NCBI GenBank assembly: GCA_031552845.1
Contig: JAVBMC010000079.1
Location: 1 to 40,829, forward strand
Length of the DNA: 40,829 nucleotides
Source: JAVBMC01 sp031552845
GTDB taxonomy: Bacteria > Verrucomicrobiota > Kiritimatiellia > RFP12 > DVOR01
Direction: 5' to 3'
In this document: in pieces, positions 16,438-23,905 of the stretch
How the letters are laid out: every line of letters begins with the position of its first letter
How positions within the stretch are numbered: the stretch's first letter is position 1
Notes under the pieces: generated by a model
Told to the model about the DNA's origin: nothing
What the model saw: only the letters and a program-made list of their open reading frames with translations
Databases searched by the model: none
Position numbers and translations under genes: made by a program

Positions 16438-17717
16438 AGCTCCGCCAGCAGATCATTTTTATCTGGCCCTTCATCCGCCTCGGCCTGACCGACATCATGC
16501 GGCACAAAACCCGCTCATTCCTGACGATGCTCGGCATGGTCTTCGGCGTCGGCAGCGTTATCGCCATGCTCGCAGTCGGCGAAGGCGCCAGCGAGCAGAC
16601 TCTTGAAGGCATCCGCAAGATGGGCAGCGACAACATCATCCTCACCTCCGTCAAGCCTGCCAATGAAGACGGCAAAGGCGCCTCCTCCTCCTCCCGCCTC
16701 TCCATGTACGGGCTCTTGTACGACGACGAAGCCCGCATCCGCGAATCCCTGCCCAACGTCGAAAAAACCGTCCCCGCCCGCATGGCCCAGCGCGATGGCC
16801 GCATGAAAGAACGCACCATCCAAATCCGCGTTGTCGAAACCACGCCGGACTGGTTCAAGATTCTCCGCCGCCCTCTCCTCGCCGGACGCGTGCTCAACGA
16901 GAACGACCTCCGCCTCAACTCCAACGTCTGCGTGCTCACCGAGAACGGCGCCCGCAAACTCCTTGCGGGCGAATCCGGCATCGGCGAACGCATCCGCATC
17001 GGCACATCCATCTTCCAAGTCGTCGGCGTTGTCGTGGCCGACTCCGGCGGAACCGGCCAAGCTCCCGATAGCGATGCCGACGCCTACATCCCCATCACCA
17101 CCGGCAAAGCATCCTTCGGCGAAACGAACATGCGCTTCGTCGGCGGCGGCCGCAGCACCGAAGGCGAGCGTGTCGAGCTCAGCCAGATCATCGTCAAAAT
17201 GCGCAAAACCGACGACGTCGAAGCCGCTTCCGTCGCGATCCAATCCCTCCTCAAATACCACCACCGCAAAGAAGACTACGCCATCAACGTCCCCCTCGTC
17301 CTGCTCCGCGAAGCCGAACGCAGCAAACGCACCTACAACATCGTCCTCGGCGCCATCGCCGGTATCAGCCTCCTCGTCGGCGGCATCGGCATCATGAACA
17401 TCATGCTCGCCTCCGTCACGGAACGAACCCGCGAAATCGGCATCCGCCGCGCCATCGGTGCCCGCCGCAGCCGCATCGTCATCCAAGTCCTCATCAACAC
17501 CTGCGTACTCTCCGTCACCGGCGGGGCAGTCGGCCTCGTCATCGGCGTAGCCATCCCCATCCTCATCACGCTCATCACCGAAATGCCCACCATGATCCGC
17601 TTCTACAGCCTCGCCATGGCCTTCGGCATCAGCGTGCTCACCGGCATCATATTCGGACTCTACCCGGCCATTCGCGCCTCCCGCCTCGACCCCATCGAAG
17701 CCCTCCGGCACGAATAA
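16434..17717 (+). CDS. ABC transporter permease, MacB/FtsX family
   Basis: 427 residues with the MacB-type layout: one N-terminal membrane helix (about 33-52), a large periplasmic domain (about 55-310) and three C-terminal helices. The first helix region reads TRSFLTMLGMVFGVGSVIAM; the FtsX core has LLVGGIGIMNIMLASVTERT, then REIGIRRAIGARRSRI and, at the end, ASRLDPIEALRHE. These are hallmarks of mechanotransmitting MacB permeases, here with ATPase and permease on separate chains. It is the last gene of the efflux set. A short T-poor hairpin follows the stop, and no clear terminator is seen before array B. Confidence 0.93.
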   Translation: MKLRQQIIFIWPFIRLGLTDIMRHKTRSFLTMLGMVFGVGSVIAMLAVGEGASEQTLEGIRKMGSDNIILTSVKPANEDGKGASSSSRLSMYGLLYDDEARIRESLPNVEKTVPARMAQRDGRMKERTIQIRVVETTPDWFKILRRPLLAGRVLNENDLRLNSNVCVLTENGARKLLAGESGIGERIRIGTSIFQVVGVVVADSGGTGQAPDSDADAYIPITTGKASFGETNMRFVGGGRSTEGERVELSQIIVKMRKTDDVEAASVAIQSLLKYHHRKEDYAINVPLVLLREAERSKRTYNIVLGAIAGISLLVGGIGIMNIMLASVTERTREIGIRRAIGARRSRIVIQVLINTCVLSVTGGAVGLVIGVAIPILITLITEMPTMIRFYSLAMAFGISVLTGIIFGLYPAIRASRLDPIEALRHE

Positions 17718-17830
17718 CCCGCTACCGCCCCCCACCTGCTGAATACAGGTAAATCAAACATCCTCCGCAGGCGCAAAGCAAGTAACAAATACCCCCTTTC
17801 ACTTTCACCTGTCTCTCACTTTTGCCTCCC

Positions 17831-18050
17831 ACCCGTGTGACAATCCTCACACACCCGCGTCACAACTCTTCCGCACCCCTGTCACAACTCTCCCACACCC
17901 GTGAAACAGTACTCCCGCACCCCTCATCGTACTGTTCCGCACCCGTGATAGTACTATCCCGCGCCCTTGATCGTACTGTTCGCCACCTTTCATCGTACTA
18001 AATGCCATCCTTGAACGTATTGCATGATATCTTTGAATCTGTCACACTTC
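17831..18050. repeat. Array B: degenerate 22-bp tandem repeat (10 units)
   Basis: Ten consecutive 22-base units start at 17831 and run without a gap to 18050. Most units begin ACCC or ATCC/ACCT. Units 5-8 carry GTAC at a fixed offset (17929, 17951, 17973, 17995; exactly 22 apart) and unit 9 has GTAT at 18017. Units 1-3 instead carry GTCACAACTC- or GTGACAATC-like cores. A working consensus for the middle of the array is ACCCNTGATNGTACT followed by seven less conserved bases ending near CCGC. Conservation decays towards both ends; the flank 17795-17830 still shows TCAC/CACC traces. It lies between the efflux operon and the secreted glycosidase operon. There is no coding signal; the frame cannot stay constant with a 22-base unit. 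Confidence 0.85.
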
Positions 18051-18138
18051 AGGTTTCACCCAAACGACGCTTATGCCCGATAACTCTCTGCAAAACACAG
18101 CTCTTCCCAAATTTCTATTTGCCAGCTTACTTATTTGC
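18051..18138. other. Remainder of the 17718-18276 gap, no gene seen
   Basis: Outside array B the gap between the efflux operon and the secreted-protein operon shows no recognisable gene. The part nearest the next gene holds the possible promoter at 18139-18168 and a leader of about 100 bases. Confidence 0.4.
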
Positions 18139-18168
18139 TTGCATTACCATACAAAAATATGCTAGTAT
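18139..18168 (+). promoter_or_regulatory. Possible promoter of the secreted-protein operon
   Basis: TTGCAT (18139-18144), 18 bases and TAGTAT (18163-18168), about 100 bases before the ATG at 18277. Surrounding DNA is AT-rich compared with the window. Confidence 0.35.
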
Positions 18169-18276
18169 ACAGGCTATGGAGACTGGTATACACACCTCTA
18201 CGGCATTTCACCGTCCATTAAATACGCCCTACCCTAGGCAGAGCGTACCCTCTATCTCGTAATAGTAAGGAGAAAA

Positions 18277-20682
18277 ATGAATACGCGTATAATGAACTTC
18301 GGGTTGGTTTTTGGATTTCTGGCTTTTTCTGCAAGTGCTGCGACGTGCACGTGGATTGGTGGCTCATCGGGAGATCTTTTTACTGATACTAATTGGAACC
18401 AGGGCTTTTATCCCAAAGCAAGTGACGCTGCGGTGTTCAGTGGGGTGGGTGGAGGCATTACCCTTTCCTTTACCGGCGTCGGAGCGGATGGAGTTCTGAC
18501 AAATTATGCTGCACGGTTTGAAACGGCGACAGGCGGTAACCTCGTCAATCTAAACGGATGGCGGTGGGTACACACTGGGCTGATCAACCATATCAGTTCG
18601 GATGATTCAACACTTACCATTGAAAATGGTTACCTCGACACAACCGCCGGGCGTACGTTTACCATCAGCAACATCAATCCACAGGCTTGGACGCGTTTTC
18701 GAAACGGCGGCGAAGCCAACGTAGCCAAATTAAGCATGCCAGTCGGCACGCTTATCATTGAGAATGGCGGTTCAGTCACTGTAACAGAATCCGCGGAGAT
18801 TAACGGCACCCTGTTAATCAAAGAAGGTGGCATCTATGATTCAGTCTCGAACACAAGGGTTGGCAATTTGGCCAATGCTGAGAACGCGAAGATTATTGTC
18901 GATGGCGGGTTCGTGCGCACAACCGCTATGCCGTATATCGGGACGAAGACTGCTCATGGCGAATTCATCATTTCCAATGGCGTTGTCAATTTAGGCGGAC
19001 AAGAACCCCGCATAAGCGGTCCGACTGGCAGCCAACCGGCTTTTACAAACCTCTTCGCCATTCGCGGTGGCGTAGTCAGCAACGGTTCCATCCGTGTCGG
19101 CAGTGACAGTGCCGGCCTTGCAGAGATCAGCGGAGGCAATGTTTTGCTCAAAAACATCTTGGTAGGAAGCGGCGCAGGAGGGGACGGCACGTTGCAGATC
19201 GGCGGCGGAACAATCGACCTTTCCACCGGATTTGTTCTTGGCAATTCAAGTCCGACAGCTACGGGAGCGGTCGTTATAACAGGCGGAAAAATTACCACGC
19301 CCCAGTATCTTGACCAAAACGCCGGTCCCGGAACATTCACTCTTAAAGATGGGGATGTGACCATCAACTACATCCGCTCCGGCGTCAACGCTGCCTCAAC
19401 AGGAGATGCTTTTTTAAAGGTGAATGTTGAGGGCGGCATTTTGCGTTCGTTGGGCAACTGTACGTTTGACAGCAGCAACAAAGGCACTCTTACCGAGTTC
19501 AATCTCTCCGGCGGCACGTTGCTGTTCTCCCAAAACTTTGCCCCTGGGGCAAAAAATGTCATATTCAATTTTACCGGCGGCGTATTGTCCGTGCCAAGTC
19601 TGTTTCCCAGTACGCAAGGCGATGCAACGTTTTACAATCGGGGTGGCACTCTCGCACCGGGAGGAATAGGGCAGACAAGCTCAATGATTCTAAATGGTCT
19701 GTTTGTCGTGGATTCGCCTGATGCTGGATGGGATTTTGATATCGCAGCGGCAGGCACATACGACGCCATTCACATCCGCAACAATGGCGTGTGTTCGTTA
19801 GGCGGCAAATTGAATATCCGATTGATCAACAACTTCCGCCCCAACAACACAACTTTCTTCAGTTTACTCCGCTACGATAACGCGGGCAACTCTTTAGCAG
19901 ATGGCACATGGTTTAATAATGTGGCGGATGGCGAGACTCTCTTCACTGAAGACGGCCTCTACCGCTTCACCGTCACTAATAACCTTACAGACAAAATGAT
20001 CCGGATATTGAACGGGACGCCTAACATCCGCAACATACCCGGAGGTGACTGGAGCGAAGGGTGGAGCTTGGTGACGCCGGGTGATGCCAATAATTATGCC
20101 GCTTATCTGGGGCCAGAGGGCTCAGGGACGGTTGTGTTGAATGATGCGCTGATATTGCAAGGACTCATCTTCACAAATGAGACAGGCTATGCGATTGCCG
20201 GGGGTGGTTCGCTGGATCTCGGTTATATCAAGGTACAGAGGGGCAACCATACGGTTAATGTGCCATTGACGCAGTCGCAGGATTTAATGATTGATGTACC
20301 GGAGGGTACCTCGTTGACATTGGGCACGTTAACGGGCGGACAATCCATGACGAAGACCGGCGCAGGAACGTTGTATCTCAACGGTGCAAGCGTCTGTGGC
20401 GGATTGTCAATTCAAGGCGGGATGTTATCTTTTGGTTCGACACTGCTCGTCTCGGATGGCTTGATCTTAGCGGAGGGAACAGTGTTGAACTTTGCAATGA
20501 AAGAGTCAAGCCTCACAATCAAGGGAACTGATGAAAATACTTTGAGAGCATGGGTCAGCGCCGGGCAGATTACGCAATATGGGCGCACCGTCAAGTTAAG
20601 AGATTTTAAAATTAAAACGCTGCCGAATGGATATCTATTCTGTGAGATTCCGCCGGTGGGAACGTGTTTGATGTTACAATAG
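18277..20682 (+). CDS. Secreted beta-strand-repeat (autotransporter-passenger-like) protein
   Basis: 801 residues. The signal peptide is MNTRIMNFGLVFGFLAFSAS with a cleavage site after ASA. The mature protein is a long series of Gly/Asn/Thr-rich beta-strand repeats (for example GDGTLQIGGGTIDLSTGF and GKITTPQYLDQNAGPGTFTL), then KTGAGTLYLNGASVCGGL, which resembles autotransporter-associated beta-strand repeats. It has no C-terminal beta-barrel and no PEP-CTERM-type anchor, so it is not a classical autotransporter; secretion to periplasm or surface is inferred. A strong ribosome binding site (AAGGAG) precedes the ATG. Two putative glycosidase genes follow on the same strand (16 bases and 4-base overlap), so it may be an accessory or binding component of a polysaccharide-degrading system. 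Its base composition is visibly lower in GC than the preceding operon. Confidence 0.75.
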   Translation: MNTRIMNFGLVFGFLAFSASAATCTWIGGSSGDLFTDTNWNQGFYPKASDAAVFSGVGGGITLSFTGVGADGVLTNYAARFETATGGNLVNLNGWRWVHTGLINHISSDDSTLTIENGYLDTTAGRTFTISNINPQAWTRFRNGGEANVAKLSMPVGTLIIENGGSVTVTESAEINGTLLIKEGGIYDSVSNTRVGNLANAENAKIIVDGGFVRTTAMPYIGTKTAHGEFIISNGVVNLGGQEPRISGPTGSQPAFTNLFAIRGGVVSNGSIRVGSDSAGLAEISGGNVLLKNILVGSGAGGDGTLQIGGGTIDLSTGFVLGNSSPTATGAVVITGGKITTPQYLDQNAGPGTFTLKDGDVTINYIRSGVNAASTGDAFLKVNVEGGILRSLGNCTFDSSNKGTLTEFNLSGGTLLFSQNFAPGAKNVIFNFTGGVLSVPSLFPSTQGDATFYNRGGTLAPGGIGQTSSMILNGLFVVDSPDAGWDFDIAAAGTYDAIHIRNNGVCSLGGKLNIRLINNFRPNNTTFFSLLRYDNAGNSLADGTWFNNVADGETLFTEDGLYRFTVTNNLTDKMIRILNGTPNIRNIPGGDWSEGWSLVTPGDANNYAAYLGPEGSGTVVLNDALILQGLIFTNETGYAIAGGGSLDLGYIKVQRGNHTVNVPLTQSQDLMIDVPEGTSLTLGTLTGGQSMTKTGAGTLYLNGASVCGGLSIQGGMLSFGSTLLVSDGLILAEGTVLNFAMKESSLTIKGTDENTLRAWVSAGQITQYGRTVKLRDFKIKTLPNGYLFCEIPPVGTCLMLQ

Positions 20683-20698
20683 CAGGGGAAAAGAATAA

Positions 20699-23600
20699 AT
20701 GACAAGAGGATTTGTGGCAGCTGCACTTTGTGCGGCGTGGGTGGGGTGTAGTTTTGCGGGAACAAAGACTTGGCGGGAGGGAGCGGTACTGTGGCAGCGG
20801 GGCACGGCGGATAATGCGTCGGCGGAGTTTGCGAGCAAAAATAATGGAACACCTCTGACAACTGTCTCAACAGGGACAAAGGAGATGCCGGGCGGCTTGT
20901 ATGGGAGCAAGAATGCCGAACTGCAATTGTCGTTTGCGTTGAAGCAGGTGCCGGTGCATGGTACGGTGTTTTCGTTGAAGCTGTTGGATGCCACGCTGAC
21001 CGGGCCGCAGATGGCTGTGTTTGTGAATGAGCAGATGGCGGGGTTGATTCAGCTGTGGGGTACGGCGCCGATGAAGGATGTGCCGAAGTGGCGGAAGACT
21101 TATTCGCTATATATCCCTTCCACGCTTTTGGCCAACGGCGAGAATAAAATGACGTTGCGCCTGGTGCCGCCGATGTGGTCGGAGCCTGCTGCGTTGGATG
21201 CGTTTTGGATTGAATGGGATTATTTGAAACTCTCCGCGCTGGCCGAAGCGCCGCGCGAACCGATTCATGGCAAGATGACTTATCTCGGCACGACGTTCAA
21301 GCATACCAACCGCGGGTTTGACATCAATGATAAAACAATCGAGTTGGCCAACCTTACGATGCCGTGGATGGGCTGCGCCTATGGCGGCAACACGATGCGC
21401 GCGGATTTTTGGTATGACGTGGCGAAGGTACAGCCTGCGCGTTTGGAGCTGTTGAAAAAGTTCAAGGAGTTGAATGCCACAGCAGTGGCGGACTTTATCG
21501 CCGGACACATCAAGCTCGATCCCAATGGTACGCTGCCGCAGAAGGCAAAGGATGAGTTTGCCAAGTTCTTCGACACCTACGGTTCACTGCTGCAGTTTTA
21601 CGAGCTGGGCAACGAGCCTTGCATGTTTGGCGGCGATTATAAGATGTATGCGGAGACGGCCAAGCATGTGTTCCTCAACCGCCCCGAGCATCTGCGTTTG
21701 GTCGCAACCGGGTGGGCATTCGGCGGCGGCAAGGGAACGCCGGTGAATTGGGATGCCGACCCCAAGCGGCGTTTGGGCGTGGAGCGGTATTGCGACTTGT
21801 TGAACGGCCACAGCTATGGCTACTCCTATGCGTCCAAAAAGGGCGGCAGTTTTATTGAGAACCTGCTGTCGTACGGACAGACCGACGATGGCTGGATGAA
21901 GGAGTTTTTGAACACCGAGACCGGCGCCAACAACTGGCACTCCGAAGAAAACGGTCCACGCTATCAATCTTCACAATCCCGCGCCAGCGCATTTGACCGC
22001 GTCATCCGCGCACATGTCGCGGTGGTGGACCGCACCATGCAGCACGCATTAATCTTCGGCGACACGGGCGGACTTGAGGATTTCGGTTTGTTCAAAGGCC
22101 CCGATTGGAACGACATTAAAGGAACCCTCAAAGCGCTGGATGCGCCGGATGGCGGGCCGCGCAAGTTGGAGACTTTCCGCCGCTTGGTCTGCGCCTATGC
22201 CACCCACGGCGCACCGCTCGAAGCAAAAATCCTCAATCCCGCTGAAACCGCCAACCGCTTGGTTTATGTGCGCGTGGTGGATACCGCCGCCCTGCCCGGC
22301 CAAGCCGGTTCACAGGCAGTGTCGGATAAAGTGCTGGTCAACCTAGTGAACTTTGAGAACAGCGAACAGACCGTCAACGTCCGCGTGACACTGCCACGCA
22401 AGGGAAACTATACAGCAATGCGCATCGGTAATGGCGTTGACTATGTCTCGGCACACAAGGATTTGGGGACGCTCGCTGCCGAACCGCACCTGACATACGA
22501 TGAGAAACTGCAAGCAGGGGAAGCCGTGCAGATTATCCTTACGCCTGTCGAGCCGATCACTCCTTACGCGCCGCAGCGCGTGAACGCCGAAATGCGCAAC
22601 GGCAAAGCAGTCGTAACGTGGGCGGCCTGTGCAGGTGCCGATGATTATGAGTGCATCCGCAAAGGCAGAGACGGCACGATTACAACCAGCGTTCAGGGTT
22701 GCCGTTGGGAAGATGCTTTGGCAAAGCCGGGCGAGCGTTATGATTACCAAGTCCGTGCGCGTTCAAAGGCCGGCACATCGCCCTTCTCCGCACAGGTGAA
22801 CTTCACTGCGGGCGTTCCCGATCGGCCGCGTTTTACGGACGTGTGCCTTGGTGATGGCATGGTGTCGTTGACATTAGGCAGGCGCCCGAAAGATGTCGAG
22901 TACTTTTTGGAGCGCGAAGACCGCAGCGGACGGCGCACGATGGTACGCGGGATCAGCGGGCTGACCGCCATTGATAAGGATTTGACGAATGGTGCGTTCT
23001 ATCGGTACTATCTGTATGCCAAGAATCAGCATGGCGTTTCGCAACCGGCCATCAGCAGTTATATCTCGCCGGTCGAACCGGTGACTACGCCGCAGAAAGT
23101 GCAAGTGCATGCCGTCAACACGCGTGCCGTCGTGCAATGGCTGGCAGAGGATAAAGGAGCAACGTACGATGTTTTGCGTGCCGAGGGAACAGGCGCATTT
23201 GTGCCCGCTGTGACCGACACTGCCGAAGGGCGTTACGTCGATGACACCGTCCAGCCGGGCAAGAGCTACTCCTATCAGGTGGTTGCACGCTCCGGTGCGC
23301 TCCGCAGCAAACCTTCCGAAACTGTAACTTGCAAACCCGCCGTGACTCCTCTGCCTAAAGTTTGGAGCAATGCGGCGATCGGCTCCAGCACCAACAAAGG
23401 CGGCGCATGGTATGATGCGGCCAATGGCGTATTTGCTGTTGCAGCGGGCGGTCACGACATCTGGGGCGAAAAGGACGGCTTGCGGTTGATCTATCAAAAG
23501 GTCAAGGGTGACTTCGTCATGAGCTGCCGCGTCATCAATTACGACAACACCGATCCCAACACCACGTTCGGCATCATGGCGCGTGCATCCGAAAGCGAGA

Positions 23601-23905
23601 GTTCCCCGCATGTGATGATGGGCGTGGCACCGAAGGGAGCCATGTTCGTCTCGCGCGAACAGCAAGGCGGTCTCTCCAAACACCGCGGCGGTGCGTATCA
23701 GCCGTACGTCCGCCTCGAACGCAAAGGCGGCAAACTCATCGGCAGCCTTTCTCCCGACGGAACACTCTGGCGCGAAATCGGCACCGCCGACTTGCCCAAT
23801 GCCGAAACCGCCTATGTAGGCCTCTTCGCCTGCAGTCACAACAACAGCAAGATCAACCAAGTCTTCTTTGACCAAGTCCTTTTGAAGGAGGAGAATAGTA
23901 AATGA
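20699..23905 (+). CDS. Secreted multidomain glycoside hydrolase-like protein with FN3 repeats and a C-terminal DUF1349-like domain
   Basis: 1068 residues. A signal peptide (about 1-21) is followed by a jelly-roll-like domain (about 25-180) and a putative TIM-barrel catalytic domain (about 185-520). YELGNEPC puts a candidate acid/base at Glu306, and FLNTETGA a candidate nucleophile at Glu407, as in clan GH-A. A beta-sandwich (about 540-615), three fibronectin-III-like modules (about 620-705, 706-790, 796-880) and a concanavalin-like domain of DUF1349 type (about 885-1065, with DFVMSCRVINYDNTDPNTTF) complete it. Clan GH-A enzymes cleave plant, algal or host glycans by retaining hydrolysis. I cannot assign a GH family number; the catalytic residues are inferred from motif and spacing only. 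The next gene overlaps by 4 bases. Confidence 0.75.
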   Translation: MTRGFVAAALCAAWVGCSFAGTKTWREGAVLWQRGTADNASAEFASKNNGTPLTTVSTGTKEMPGGLYGSKNAELQLSFALKQVPVHGTVFSLKLLDATLTGPQMAVFVNEQMAGLIQLWGTAPMKDVPKWRKTYSLYIPSTLLANGENKMTLRLVPPMWSEPAALDAFWIEWDYLKLSALAEAPREPIHGKMTYLGTTFKHTNRGFDINDKTIELANLTMPWMGCAYGGNTMRADFWYDVAKVQPARLELLKKFKELNATAVADFIAGHIKLDPNGTLPQKAKDEFAKFFDTYGSLLQFYELGNEPCMFGGDYKMYAETAKHVFLNRPEHLRLVATGWAFGGGKGTPVNWDADPKRRLGVERYCDLLNGHSYGYSYASKKGGSFIENLLSYGQTDDGWMKEFLNTETGANNWHSEENGPRYQSSQSRASAFDRVIRAHVAVVDRTMQHALIFGDTGGLEDFGLFKGPDWNDIKGTLKALDAPDGGPRKLETFRRLVCAYATHGAPLEAKILNPAETANRLVYVRVVDTAALPGQAGSQAVSDKVLVNLVNFENSEQTVNVRVTLPRKGNYTAMRIGNGVDYVSAHKDLGTLAAEPHLTYDEKLQAGEAVQIILTPVEPITPYAPQRVNAEMRNGKAVVTWAACAGADDYECIRKGRDGTITTSVQGCRWEDALAKPGERYDYQVRARSKAGTSPFSAQVNFTAGVPDRPRFTDVCLGDGMVSLTLGRRPKDVEYFLEREDRSGRRTMVRGISGLTAIDKDLTNGAFYRYYLYAKNQHGVSQPAISSYISPVEPVTTPQKVQVHAVNTRAVVQWLAEDKGATYDVLRAEGTGAFVPAVTDTAEGRYVDDTVQPGKSYSYQVVARSGALRSKPSETVTCKPAVTPLPKVWSNAAIGSSTNKGGAWYDAANGVFAVAAGGHDIWGEKDGLRLIYQKVKGDFVMSCRVINYDNTDPNTTFGIMARASESESSPHVMMGVAPKGAMFVSREQQGGLSKHRGGAYQPYVRLERKGGKLIGSLSPDGTLWREIGTADLPNAETAYVGLFACSHNNSKINQVFFDQVLLKEENSK

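Noticed and set aside
18002..18262. 86-codon frame downstream of array B
   Set aside because: It begins inside array B, has no ribosome binding site and covers the promoter and leader of the next operon.
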